64,000 nucleotides of DNA, taken from contig MEHQ01002595.1 of NCBI GenBank assembly GCA_008828725.1, forward strand, positions 1 through 64,000. The letters are read 5' to 3'. This stretch comes from Saccharina japonica (Eukaryota; Sar; Phaeophyceae; Laminariales; Laminariaceae). The notes under the pieces are model-generated. The model made no database searches, was not told where the DNA came from, and saw nothing but the letters and a program-made list of their open reading frames with translations. Each line of letters opens with the position of its first letter. The stretch's first letter is position 1. This document shows positions 34,501 through 45,760 of the stretch, piece by piece. A program made the position numbers and the translations under genes.

Positions 34501-37447
34501 GTGTTGTGTCTGTCGGAGGTCAAGCCTATACGTGTGTTACCCTGTAGTTTGTGCCATCTTAAATCCAAATGTGTCTGCAAGCCTCTGGTTCCACTCAGTC
34601 CGATGGTTGGTCGTGTAAGGGCCGATGGATATATTCGTTGAAGAAATCCCGTTGCCGATCGCCATCTCCTTTCGTTTGTTGGATTCTGCAGTACCCTCGT
34701 CTTCGAGAAGCTCGCGAGGAAGGATGTGCATGGGGCTCTCGAGAAACTTGAAAGTTGCGCTGAGGCCTTGCAGCTGTACCCGGGATTGTGCCGGTTCACA
34801 GTGGGGTGAGTATTAGGATGTGGCTACGAGGAGGTTATCTAGCCTTGTACTCACTGAAAGGCTCTTGTTAGTTGTTGTGCCCTCTAACCAACAAATTTAC
34901 CAAGAGGTGTACATCAGTATGTGTTATTGTTTTACTTACGTACAGTACGAGTACAGTAATGGCCATACATGACCATATGCAATGCTGTTATTGCAAATTT
35001 TGTTCGCAGGCCCAGGAACTATTTTGTTGACCCAAATCATGCGTCTTTCTCTGCGGGACAATCAAAACCCAAATCACCGGTATGCTGATCAAAACTCTCG
35101 TAGTTTCCGAGTTATTCCTAAGGTACTTTTTCCCGTTTTTACGGCGTGCTGTTTGATGGTGTGTCTATGATGCCAGTTTCAGGGAAAGGCTGCTTTCTAT
35201 CGCGAAACCCAATTGTTGTGGCTCAGTTCTGACGCACAAAACCCGCTGGAGAAGACGAACCGGGTGGGCCAAAAATGGGTGGAGGCTCTGGCGAACCGAT
35301 AACTGCTCCAGAATGCACTATAAATTGAACTAGGTTGATCTCGAGCAGTGCATCGGTGTTTTTTGTTTCCCCGCCGAGTACAGTGCTAATTTGCTGTCGC
35401 AACAGTGAGTTGGAAAACATCGATAAGGTGAATGAGCAGTCGGACTTCTAGACCCTATGCGGGAATATTGTGAAGGCAGTCGCGGGTGGGGGCAAAGAGG
35501 AGCACTGGTACCCCCGGCGCGTCCAGAGACTCGTCGAATGTATCATCCCTCGCGAGCTGAGAAGCGACAAGTGAAATTGATGCCGAAAACAATAAAGAAG
35601 CAGCTTTCATCGGTAGCTTGGCACACACTGCGTGCTATGCTGTGCTATCGCTGGTAATGTGTCACCTTTCGGGATGGAGCTTTCGGAAGTGATCAGGCGC
35701 TTCGTGCACAGGGTGCACTCTAAATTACAATTGTCAGCTTGCTTTCCCGTGACTCCGAACACAACGTTCGGTCCTCAACACGAAACACCCGTGCAAGTTC
35801 TCCACTGCGTTTTGTTCCTATGAGCTTATATGTTTCGTTCACCGTCTGGACTAGATCTTAGAACCTCTTGTTACATCTGAAGCGCAATTGACTTGGTTTC
35901 CTGACGCCACTTCTTGATCAAAATTATCGTGATTCCTTCCCGCGATTCTTAACCCCGATTATTGCACCTACAAAATCACAAGAAGGAAAATGTCATGTTG
36001 ATATGTATCAACACCATCCACGTTTTACTGCCCACGCATCCTTATGGCAAGCGCTTACATACTACCGACAATCGATTATACCAAACGTGTTTCGCGAACA
36101 CCAAGTACCATCGCAGAGTGAGTCCGTCTCCGTGCGCAGTATGGTACACATGTCCGAACGTGCCTCAAGCCTTCACAACGCGGAATAGAGCTCGAATTGC
36201 CTGGCTCGCATGCTTGACAATTGTCCTGTGCAAAAGTTTTGACGCGTAGACCTCGCTCCAATCCCCGGTCAACAAAATAGGTCACACATGGTGCACATGC
36301 TAGTGGTAAACCTTGCTGCCATCGACGATCCCAGAGTACGAGGGATCTACAACAAGCTGAAGACAGCCTACAACTATGCGCTCCTTCCTGGAAGTCGACC
36401 AATCCCTCCTTTCGAGGGATGGAACGGAGTATCTTCGTGTTGCGACAACTACAACTGCAGGTGGGATGCACTTCTATTGCTACGATCTCTAATAGCGTCG
36501 AGCCATACATACAGGAGCTCTCTGCGAAGATTCTCTTCGTGCTGTAGTTTGATGTAGGGCAGTATCCAAAAACAAAATAACCTCTGGAAAAATTGGCTGG
36601 CAAGCGTCCTGGGACGTTCTCGGGCATGGAACTAGGTTCGACCCCTTTACTTAGAACGTCCGCTCCTGGTTGATTACATATGAAGTATATAGGCCACGGA
36701 TTGTGTATTCCGTTTGGCTGTGGCTACTTTCGAGAGGCGACTCTGGTGATAAGTGGACGGGACGTTTTTTCACCTTGACCCGTGAGTAAACTCAAAGCAT
36801 TACAGTCGAGTGCCATTCGCAAACCGCCCACATTTCTATCAACCGTGCTCGGCAGGTTGAGGGAGCTCATTCTTACGAAGGAATTGGGTGATGACTTTTC
36901 CTCCCCTCCACCCCAAGAGCACGTCATCGAGGTGCAGAAGATACACCCAAGCGACGCACCGGTAGGTGACCGGCAACAAACGGGGGAGGCTTCAGCCACG
37001 AGGCCCCTAGAAGGTGCTGAGGAAGCCTCTGGTGCTGTTTCTCGACCCAGGCTTAAGACCATCGATGCGCCGAGACCACACCGGGAGCCCGAGCGAGAGT
37101 CCGGCGCGGAACCCATTGGGTGGATGCAAAGCATGTCGTCGGGTGGACGGCAGACGGGGCTTACACGCCCACCAGAGCTGACGCTTGCTACGTCTCTTCT
37201 TGGAAAGGGTGCTTTGGAAACGGTGACCGGCTCCGAGATTGGCTCCATTGTGACCGAGCAGAGCGAGACCAACAGTGGTATGGTGTTGGGAGCCCAAGCA
37301 GCAGAAATCCCCTTCCCATCAGAGTTTAGTAAGAGTCGTACGATGATGACAGATGGGATCGAAGATGGCAGCATCGGGGTTGAAGATTGGTTGGACATTA
37401 CCCACGCCATGTTGGATATCAGTGGCCCTGGACTGGACCTGAAGTGA
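25511..37447 (+). CDS. Gene B: Zn2Cys6 transcription-factor-like protein, 12 exons, 705 aa
   Basis: Paralogue of gene A in the same orientation. Exons: 25511-25632, 27813-27998, 29789-29890, 30444-30645, 30824-30897, 31441-31486, 32804-32884, 33452-33559, 33742-34052, 34692-34805, 36281-36460, 36856-37447. All are GT-AG and sum to 2,118 nt without an internal stop. Zinc cluster C24-X2-C-X6-C-X5-C-X2-C-X6-C50 (CDRCAVKKRKC, then RRCKQMGESC). The middle region has DPSTCVFWCAVALGSL, YSRLARDALA, AWAILAYM, ENFLAFLQRAND and ADVVNQGET. Exon 12 starts RLRELI, is acidic and low-complexity, and ends with EDWLDITHAML, GPGLDLK and TGA. Compared with A, exon 1 is one codon longer, exon 2 two codons longer and exon 9 four codons shorter. 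Intron 1 carries a minisatellite and intron 3 a 40-base poly-C tract. All reading frames are intact, so it is likely functional. DNA targets are unknown. Confidence 0.88.
25850..26270. repeat. Minisatellite in intron 1 of gene B
   Basis: About nine copies of CACAGAAGTTCCGGGTACGG-like units, spaced roughly 40 to 60 bp, alternate with TATGAAAGT and ATTGTGGCACGG spacers. It has no counterpart in intron 1 of gene A. Long reading frames through it are repeat artefacts. Confidence 0.8.
26370..26549. mobile_element. Miniature inverted-repeat element, 180 bp (AGGACACC family)
   Basis: The left end AGGACACCTCATAAGAAACA pairs with the right end TGTTTCTAAATGTTGTGTCCT. The interior includes GACTCTCGAAT and TTTTCTCTAAT, also found at 2,200-2,260 and 57,130-57,170. 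It lies in intron 1 of gene B and is non-coding. Confidence 0.65.
26640..27190. other. Copy of 3'-flank sequence inside intron 1 of gene B
   Basis: Patches here (TTGCCAAAAAGCGATC, GGTACACTTCAAGCCAAAAA, TCCCGGCAATGACA) match the downstream segments of A (15,790-15,960 and 16,245) and A' (22,390-22,560 and 22,870). Part of the flank family therefore also sits inside an intron, by transposition or by an older rearrangement. Confidence 0.45.
29781..29788 (+). promoter_or_regulatory. Tandem 3' splice acceptor before exon 3 of gene B
   Basis: CTCAG|GTGCAG, as in genes A and C. The preceding 25 bases, containing ATTCCGAAATGTTGCAA, are also nearly identical to gene C, unusually strong conservation for an intron end. 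Confidence 0.55.
30073..30112 (+). repeat. Poly-C tract of 40 bases in intron 3 of gene B
   Basis: An uninterrupted run of 40 C on the sense strand, 182 bp after exon 3. The equivalent introns of A and C have none. It could form i-motif or (as G on the other strand) quadruplex structures, and the exact length may be unreliable in an assembly. Confidence 0.9.
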
Positions 37448-39560
37448 GATCGGCAACTTGCGTCTCGTTAACGTCTAGCAGTACGCCCACTATTTGGCTG
37501 TGTTTTTGGACTGCATTGCGACCACTACCTGGCACTGCATATATGGAGCTAAATACATTGTTTTAAGTAGGTATACGATGTATTCCTTTTTGAGCCGTTT
37601 ATATAACTAGCTCAAAACACATACAGTCAGTACGAGCAGGTGTACAGTACCTACTTTTGACCTGTTCCCTGTAAATACGTCGTGTTCGTCCTGCATGCAG
37701 TTAAACGGTCGAGACCGCAGCCCATAAATAGAGTATACAACTTTATCGAGCGCATAGTGTGCGTAGTGAATGCCTAACGAAGCAGTCGTCCGGTCCTTGT
37801 ACGCTGCCAGTGTCTGTAGAGAATACCCGCAGTGCGTTTTTCCGGTAATGGCTGGCCCCATTGTGGGAAATTTTGATCGTGCGCCCTGATGTGGTATCCA
37901 AGATATGAATAGTCGTTACGAAGTACTGTATTAATTTAACAGGGAATGCCTGTTTTGGTCGTCTAAGACGCGCCCAGCACACCCGGGGTCCGTAATCTGT
38001 ATCGGTTTGTATTTCCGGCGTGAAGGGTACATTTTTCGTATGATACATACCCCGCCCACTGCGGGAATTCTGCTAAACGATGGACCAAACAACCACAACG
38101 TCTGGCGACGGCGGTGGGGAATGGACACATTGTTCAGACAATCCCAATCCATCGAGAAGTGAGCTCGGGTGTTTTGGTTTCGCCCTAATCATATTGTGTC
38201 GGCATTGTCTCCTGCAGGGGTCATACTTAGGTGGACGGGTCGTGGTGTTCGGAGAGCGGGTTTCAGCCCCTCACCGCCCCCCCCGCAAAGGGCCGGAGGT
38301 CCTCCTCGGGCCGACGGCCGGAGGCCAAAGCTTGGACACGGAATGTGCTTGAATATGTTAGGCTACGGGTGATTGACGTGTTTTGTCGCTTTTTTTTCGG
38401 CTACGTACGAACTCGGAACACGTGTACTGCTGCGAATACGTATTACTCAACTGCTGTACTACATGGTGGATGTGTGGGTCGGCTGGTGGTTTGGCCAATG
38501 GGTTGGTGCGTGGCCGGGTGTGGGTGTCGGCGGATGTGTTGGTTGGTCGGTTGTTACGTCAGTGACTGCTTTCGGACCTGTAGGTGGTAGCCCTTTTATG
38601 TTTTTGTTTTTTGTCCGCTATACCCGCCTCGCTGGCATGGGTCGGCGTACCACTACTAGTGGTGGTATATTATTCGAAGCGTGGACGATACCCGCTCTGT
38701 TTACACCAGGGTTGCCGGTCGGTCTGGCAGGCTTGATGCCATGCAACGTGCATAAAAAACAAAATCGTGTGATAACGATCAATGAAATCATCTTAGTCTC
38801 TATCTGCTGTGGATAATATTTAGAGCTTTCGAGGCGTAGTTTAGCAACGCGAAGACGAGTGGCCGGGACTCCCCCCTTGCTCACGTGGGCGTAACAACAT
38901 CCTTGTAGAGACAATGGTCAATGTAGCAAACCTCACAGCAAGTTGACGCCATCTTTTCGATCGGACATGACTGTGATACCGCGGATACAAGATTCTTGGT
39001 ACGGATATTGGGGTTTACGATAGGTTGCGGGGTATTCTGATTCTGACGTTTTTCGGGACGTTTCGGCTCCCGTGGGTATGGCTTGCTCCGTAGAGCAGTC
39101 GCGAATAATACGATGCGACCCGAGTGCGTGATACAACGATACTATTTGTAAGTATGTGTGCGCGTGCGGCCGGGGATAAGACTGGTGCGGCCTACTCCTT
39201 TCTTCATGTGAAACCTTCGACAATCAGATGCTGGCCTCTGGTGTATATTTTAATATTGGTGTATATGTATGTGTGTTTCTCTCCTCCTTCACGGCACCGC
39301 GGTAGGCCACGTGGGTGACCTAGATCACACCCGACGGTAGCAGTGCATACAAACAGGGTGCGCTTAATGATGTGCTACATGTTTCAATGTCTCCACCAGG
39401 ATTTGTTTACGCCCGCACTGTGCAAGAGAGGGAGTGAAACGGCAGACGTTTGAACTGGGATCCACCCAAGAAACAATTTTGCACGATAAACAAAACTTGC
39501 GATGGATGAACGTCTAGAGTAGCATCACGACATTTGTAAGGTTGGCTCAAAATCTGTCGC
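37448..39560. other. Duplicated segment downstream of gene B
   Basis: It aligns in patches with the flanks of A and A': TTTTTCCGGTAATGGCTG near 37,838, the GGGGAATGGACA region near 38,115, TGCCATGCAACGTGCA near 38,739, and GGCAGACGTTTGAACTGG near 39,442. The last two are about 130 to 160 bp apart in A but ~700 bp apart here, so roughly 570 bp (about 38,820-39,390) looks inserted. No supported gene apart from the small ORF at 38,080. Confidence 0.55.
38080..38352 (+). CDS. Small conserved ORF downstream of gene B, function unknown
   Basis: Ninety codons starting MDQTTTTSGDGGGEWT. It matches the frame at 16,493 after gene A in GGGEWT, RS(E/D)-GC and LLQG. A GTGAGC donor at 38,158 and CTGCAG at 38,213-38,218 could remove a ~60-base intron. 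The 3' half (PHRPP, KGPEVLLGPTAGG) is proline- and glycine-rich and not conserved. I do not recognise it. Confidence 0.3.
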   Translation: MDQTTTTSGDGGGEWTHCSDNPNPSRSELGCFGFALIILCRHCLLQGSYLGGRVVVFGERVSAPHRPPRKGPEVLLGPTAGGQSLDTECA

Positions 39561-40249
39561 CTGCGACGAAAAACAATGTACAACAACGGACCTAATTCAC
39601 GTACAGTATATTTTTTTTTACGGCGCGTGCTACGATAGAAGTAGCACGTTTTTGGCTGAAACGTTTTCTGAATTATCGGGCGCCTTATTACCCCAAATAT
39701 TCGGACTTTCATTATTGCGTGTTCCAATATGGTTCATTGTATAGTTGGGCCATCAATAACCGCCCTTGAACTGCGAAAGAAAATGGCACCGAACTGAAAA
39801 GCGGCTGGGTGGCAAGCTGTAAGTTCCACTAGACGCGGTCACACCTGGATATTGACTTTCGACGGAAGTGAGAAGCTCCCGGCGGATGGTGCGGTGTGGA
39901 ATACTGACGACATATGTGCGTCAGCGCAACCTTTCACCACCCTATTTTAACACTGACTTGTCGGATTTCCACCCTAAGTTCCATCTTCCGCGTTCTGTAC
40001 CACTATTTCGGTTCATTACTTTTTCCCATACTTACAACTGGCTTCAGTAGCCTCCGACGGTATTTTTCGACTCACCCAAAGGCCCTACGCTAGCCGTTGA
40101 GGTCCCACGTTACGGCCCCCACTTTCATTGATCGGCGTATTAATTAGTTTTCGTGTTTTGTCTTTCTACCAATGGCAGTACGCTAGCCTCTTAGGTCCGA
40201 CGATACGGACACCGCCTTCACGGTTCCCAGTGTGCCTTTTTTTCTCTCG

Positions 40250-40790
40250 TGTCGTTCGGCAAATGGCTCTTCTTAGGGTGTATGAGTGTGTTCGCCCCAT
40301 CTACTACCGCCGGTTCCGCTTGCCTCCTTTCGCGAAGGCCGCCGAACTTCAGTGGTATTGTACTTTCGGGGGTCGTTTTTAGTGTTGGTTTTCAGCTTCA
40401 ACCGCCGTTCCCGCCGTTCCTTCCCCATGAAAGACGCGGAACCGTGGTGCAACCGTAGTGACACTCGGACTTCTGTTTTCACGCCCTGGCTTTTCTTGGC
40501 ATGTGTGTCTGTTTTTACACGGCTTACACATCCATTGATTTTGTGCAGTGTACAAGGAGTTTCGTGTTGACCTTTCTGTCCTCGGCATGCCCGTCTCCTC
40601 CGCGAGTAGCCTTTCCTACCCGTTACGCGTATAGCACCAGTCCCTGCAGCGTACTTTAGGGGTCGTTATTTTTCTTTTCATTTTGTGGTGTACGAGGCGT
40701 TCCCTGTTGACATCTCTTTTCTTGGGCTACCTATTTTCCGACGTATAGTCTCGCTGCGTTATGACTTGCGCTTGAAGTGCATGTTTACCT
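40250..40790. repeat. Diverged tandem repeat, ~140-150-bp units
   Basis: GTGTACAAGGAGTTTCGTGTTGACC near 40,548 recurs as GTGTACGAGGCGTTCCCTGTTGACA near 40,688, and earlier as GTGTATGAGTGTGTTCG. The linked phrase TACTTTAGGGGTCGTTATTTTT or TACTTTCGGGGGTCGTTTTTAG occurs at 40,652 and 40,362. No gene recognised from 39,560 to 40,830. Confidence 0.5.
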
Positions 40791-40827
40791 CCTACCTTTG
40801 TGCACACTATTGTGTTTTTTGCCGGTG

Positions 40828-42000
40828 TCCCATGGGAATTCCCGCGGGCTCCCGTGGGCTGCCGTGGTTTCCCACGGGAATGCCCACGGCGTCCCGCGGG
40901 CATTCCCGTGGGACACCGTGGCAGCCCATGCGAACCTGAATATCAGGCTGTGGGCTGCCGCGGGACACCACGGCACTCCGCGGGGCCCCACGGTCTGTCG
41001 TGGTACCGCCCGTGGCTTCCCGTGGGATTTCCCGAGCGGGCTTCGCCCGCGGGACGTTCCCATGGCATCCCGTCTGTTATTGATGTGTTCCCGCAAGAGT
41101 TTTACCGCGGCATCCCGCGGTGTCCCGCGCGTTATCCGCGGTGTCCCGCGGCGCACCGCACCGCTGTCTTTGTTATTCATCAATTTCGAATGACTTATTG
41201 TGTGATGCAATGCGGCGCGGTTCGGCGATTCTCGCGGTGTCTCTAACCGCCTCTGAACGCACGCCGCGGGACACCGCGGGAAGCCGAGGGTGCCGCGGGA
41301 CACCGGGGGATACTATCAACGTCCCGCGGTGTCCCGCGGCGTTGCTGGCTTCCCGCGGTGTCCCGCGGTATCCCGCGGTGTCCCGCGGTGTCCCGCGGCG
41401 TTCCGCTGTGAGCATCTTTCCGCGGTGTCCCGCGTCCCGGTGCCGCTGTGTTTCTCTCGGTGAGCATTCTCTCGGTGACCGGTGCCGCTGTGTTTCTCTC
41501 GGTGAGCATTCTCTCGGTGACCGGTGCCGCTGTGTTTCTCTCGGTGGGCATTCTCTCGGTGACCGGTGAGCATCTTCCCGCGGTGTCCCGCGGTATCCCG
41601 CGTCCCGTGGTGTCCCGCGGTGTCCCGTGGTGTCCCGCGGTGTTCCGTGGTGTCCTGCGTTCCGCTGTGTCCCCGTGCATACCCACTGTGTCTTTGATGG
41701 GCGCCCGCGCTGTGACCCACACGGTCTCCCGCGCAATGATGACAATATGTTCACTCCATATGTCACATTAGGGTTAATTTTTGAATTACAGGCATTTTTT
41801 TTCCCTTTATTTCCCGCGGTGTCCCGCGGTGTCCCGCGGTTCGCGTTGTACGCGGTGTACATTTTGGGTTGATCTTAATCCCAGGCATGTTGATTTCAAG
41901 CGGTGTCCCGCGGTGTACATTTCAGTTGATTTTAATTCCAGGCATGTTTATTTCCCGCGGATCCCGCGGTGTCCCGCGGTGTCCCCGTGCATACCCACTG
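40828..42000. repeat. GC-rich decamer satellite, left array (GGTGTCCCGC orientation)
   Basis: The region is dominated by the decamer GGTGTCCCGC and variants (GGTATCCCGC, GGGCTCCCGT), most regular at 41,330-41,400 and 41,580-41,640. Long open frames on both strands (up to ~230 codons, rich in HRGTPRDTAG-type periodicity) are expected from a GC-rich array without stops, and I do not call them genes. It includes a 42-bp sub-array and a ~150-bp direct duplication (41,662-41,810 and 41,982-42,125). Confidence 0.85.
41440..41565. repeat. Three exact-period 42-bp repeats
   Basis: GTGCCGCTGTGTTTCTCTCG begins at 41,440, 41,482 and 41,524. The units are almost identical (one A/G change), which points to recent amplification. 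Being a multiple of three, the period gives a 14-residue repeat in every frame. Confidence 0.9.
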
Positions 42001-43690
42001 TATCTGTGATGGCGCCCGCGTTGTAACCCACACGTCCCGCGCAATGATGACTATCTGTTTACTCCATAGGTCACATTTGGGATGATTTTACAATTCCAGG
42101 CATGTTCATTTCCTGTCAACGCCAGTAGTAGTTATGTTTATGTTGTTGTTACATTCATGAATCATTCTTCTCGTTAAACGGACTGGGAGGCATGTACAAA
42201 TTCTACGCCGATTCCCGGGCTATAGCTGCAGGCGGTGTCCACAACAATATTAGCCCGTTAACAATTTTCAGAGACTGCTGGCTCTTTGGGTTATGTTCGC
42301 TATACGCTGTCCCTGTCTAATGACTTTTAGTTCGACACGCGACGTTCCGTTTCATCGCCGCTGTGCTCTGTTTATGTTGACTTAAATGAGCGTGAACGAT
42401 GCTCAATTATTAACTTCCTAAAAACATGGATGTGGTTTGATGGAGACCCTGTGTTAAGGTTTTTTTCGTAGTTGTTGCGTAGCGCCCAACGTTTTATCCC
42501 CCTTCGTATAGGTTATTTCGCCGCCCTTTCCATCCTGTTGAGTACACCTCACCTATGTTGTTCGTCGTCTTCAATAGCATTAACACGAGAACCAAAGACG
42601 TGATATCTACGAGTAGAATAGAACAACTACTTCACCAAAACTCATGCAAAGTTTTCAATTCATACAAGGGGTAGTGTTCGACCACCACCAAGCCAGCCTT
42701 TCGGTGGTGTCCCCTCCTTCATCCTAAGTACAACCACTATTTTGTATTCTAAATGACGTGCACCTCGAGTAGATCCTTCTGTGAACACTTATCATTCCCT
42801 TCCTCTAACGCCCACACTAAGCCTCCTCTGTTGTCACTGCGTCTCATCCCATCCACTCATTGTAGTAAAATGCAGATATACGTCACCGTTTATGTTGAAC
42901 GTGAAGTACACATGAAGCCCCCTCTATTTAAGTCAGGAGGACGTACTCATCATCCTAAGCCTTACGCCGCTTAACAACCCATGTTTTTGCATGCACCTAA
43001 CCCCCGTCAACAATGTTTTCGTCTTTCAAGGACATACGGTTTTGTAGACAATATTCCAGGTACAGTACGGCATACCCTTGGGGGTTTGATCGCTATGGAG
43101 TACGTTTCTTGTGTAGGACATGAGGTCTCATGTGTTGAACATGGGTTCTTGTCCTGATAACTTCCCCGCCAATAAGAGCTCGTTGTAGATGATTATGTTT
43201 GTTGTCAGAAGGAAGTAGCCAAGCGACCGTGGCATCTTCTTGATAATGTGCCCCCAACCTGAACGTAAATAAAGTAGGCATTTGGGTTGTTCAAAAGCAA
43301 AGTGAAATCAACATCATCAAGATTCAGCAGCGGATAGGACTCTTGTCGCCCTTGATGAAGGTTCGTACTTTCATTATTACGGAATACGATTGTTTTTGTT
43401 CAACATTGACTGGCGACACGTACCCGACTCAACCCCTGGCGCTGCGACGCGGCGCGACGTGACGCGACCCCGAGACCCAGTGTTCAACAGTTTCGGGCGC
43501 CCATCCTCCCTGAGCATTGCATGGCACTGTCCATTGGGTAAAGGGGGCCCGTAGAGCTCTGAATCGCTCCACTCTATCGACAATGGCCGCGTTTATGTCG
43601 ATTGTCATAGTGCGTTCTTCTTATATTGCGTAGGCTATGTCACCAGTATAGTGTGAAGGGTTGTGGTCCCCGTGATGTTCAAACCCAGGG

Positions 43691-43780
43691 TCTGCTGGGG
43701 TTAGTCTCAGTAGAGCACTGGCTTGCTTGTGGGCAGTGTGGACGGTTTATAAAATTTTAAGGGTTCAAGTCAGCTTGCCT
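43691..43780 (+). other. tRNA-like segment (possible SINE head or tRNA pseudogene)
   Basis: TTAGTCTCAGTAGAGCACTGG resembles a tRNA D-arm/A-box and GGGTTCAAGTC resembles a T-loop/B-box 40 to 50 bases later. The T-stem does not pair, no clean anticodon arm forms, and the segment is interrupted by an AT-rich stretch. I do not call a functional tRNA. Confidence 0.25.
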
Positions 43781-44989
43781 GGTTGCAATAACTTCCAAAA
43801 AACAAAAGGATTTTCTAGAACGTGATGATACACACTCTCAGGGACTCTACTGGAAAGAGGATCACTCTGCCGTAGGGCTCGTGTACTGGATGAAGCACGA
43901 GAGTCACTTTGGACTGGCTAGGGTATCACTCTGCCGCCTCTTGTTTCCTTCTGCTGCGATCTGCTTTCTACTGCTTGCTTCCTGTTGCCTAGATATGTAC
44001 TACCTTCGCGCTGGCTTCAATGTCCGCTCATCTTTTTTGTGGTTTTCATAATCCCACCGCACGGCATTGTTCCTCTGGACCAATAATGCCCCTGTTTCTG
44101 GACTTGACGTAAATAAAGCCAGAAGAAGCTGCCATCCCTCGGGAACCGGGTCGAGGAACGGCTCGGCTTTGTCAGCAGCTCTGGGCTACCGCAACGTCTC
44201 GGCCCTACTCGACGCAGTCCGAGACCTGTAGTTCCTCACCGTGTTGCACCCCGCCTCTCTGCTTGTTCGGGGGGAGGTGAGGTTGAAGTGTGTGTGGATC
44301 GCGCTACCCAGATGCGTACAGGAAGAGTTGTTTATTTTATGGTATATGTTTTAAAAGCAACAAATTGGTAGGACAATGTCCAGTGCCCTCTCGAGTTGAT
44401 AAGTGAAGGCTGCCCACACTGAAGATAGATGGTAAATGACGTCGTGTTGTTGCATCATTGGAGGGTAATGCTCGACCGATAGTTTGCAGAACTCAAGGAG
44501 ACATCAACATAAGGAAATAATAGGACGGTAATAGTGTTGTATTTTACCGGAAGAGAACCAGTCCTTTTGCTCAACAGGTAGTCGGCGTGTATACTGATCT
44601 AATAAATTCGCCTGGCACGCCATTTTAAGGGGAATGGCCTAGTCGATAGTTTTTGTACCCTTTTGGAGCTTTAAACATGAAGCTATTGGAGTACAGTACG
44701 TGAATAATACACGAAGCAAACAAGCCTATCTGGCGTAGATGTAGTCGGCGTAAACGCGGAAAGAAATCGCTAGCTTTGTACGGATGAAGTCTTAAGTACG
44801 CAACAGAGGACAAGCATCCCCATGACGACTAACCCTCCAGCTCAGATGCCCTTACGTTTTTTTCTTACGCGCCAATCTAAAGTAAGGTTTAATGTTTAAT
44901 GAAACACAAAAAAGGTAGGTAACAGGTGGTCGCCGTGAAGGCTAAACCAAGTAGAGTGGAGTGTTGCGCAGGATCGAGGTTAATGTGCG

Positions 44990-45760
44990 ACAGCCGAGAG
45001 TGTGCTGAACTCTTGGAGCTAAAACATGAAGCAAGTATGGTTCGTCCAAAGGTGGAAGGTCGACGGATTATATGCTAAGCTGAATAGTACTGTAGCGTCA
45101 TTTCAGGGTAAAGGCTTCTCAAAGAGTGACAACACCCTTGGAGCTATTTAGTTAAGACTTGTGGGACCGAAAGTAGACATGAAGCAGGTATAGTTTGTCC
45201 AAAGGTAGAGAGGTGGCAGTAGCGATATGCTGAGCTGAAAAATTCGGTAGCGCTGTTGTGAGGATTAACGAGTATCAAAAAATGACTGAGAGTAAACACG
45301 ACTAGTCACCCAGCAGAGAGTGTGCTGAACTCGCGCAGCTAAAACACGCAGCAAGTATGGTTCGTTCGAAGGTAGGAAGGTGGACGGAATTATAAACTGA
45401 CCTGAATAGTTATTTCGCGCCATTAAAGGGTAAATGCGTTTATAAGAGGGTATCAGGGTTCTTGGAGTTTTTCCGACGTTGGAGTAAGAGAGTGAGCAAG
45501 CATGGTTCGTCCAAAGGAAGAGGGGTCGACGTATTTTATGCTGAGCTCAATAGTTCGGTCGCGCCATCGAAGGATGAAGGCCTTCAAAGAGTGCCTCAAT
45601 TCTTTGGAGCTATTTCGACGTTGAAGTGAGAGAGTAAACAAGACTATCTGGTTTAACTTTTTGCGTGGTGAGTGCCGAGCAAAGTAGGACCCAACCATGA
45701 GTGTGCTGAACTTTGGGTAAAACATGAAGGAAGTATAGTAGAAGGATAAGCCTGAAAGAA
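44990..45760. repeat. Diverged tandem array, units ~145-235 bp
   Basis: GCAAGTATGGTTCGTCCAAAGG and variants occur at 45,031, 45,183, 45,351 and 45,496, with a decayed fifth near 45,731. Linked phrases are TGTGCTGAACT, TTGGAGCTA, TATGCTGAGCTGAATAGTTC and GCGCCAT-AAGG. A further relative lies around 44,640-44,740 (CTTTTGGAGCTTTAAACATG). Confidence 0.75.

Noticed and set aside
40785-41862. Long ORFs on both strands across the left GC-rich array (up to 229 codons)
   Set aside because: They are open in several frames at once and follow the decamer periodicity. Stop codons are simply rare in this repeat.
44780-45760. CRISPR array
   Set aside because: Repeats are long, diverged and unevenly spaced with no unique short spacers, and the window is eukaryotic.
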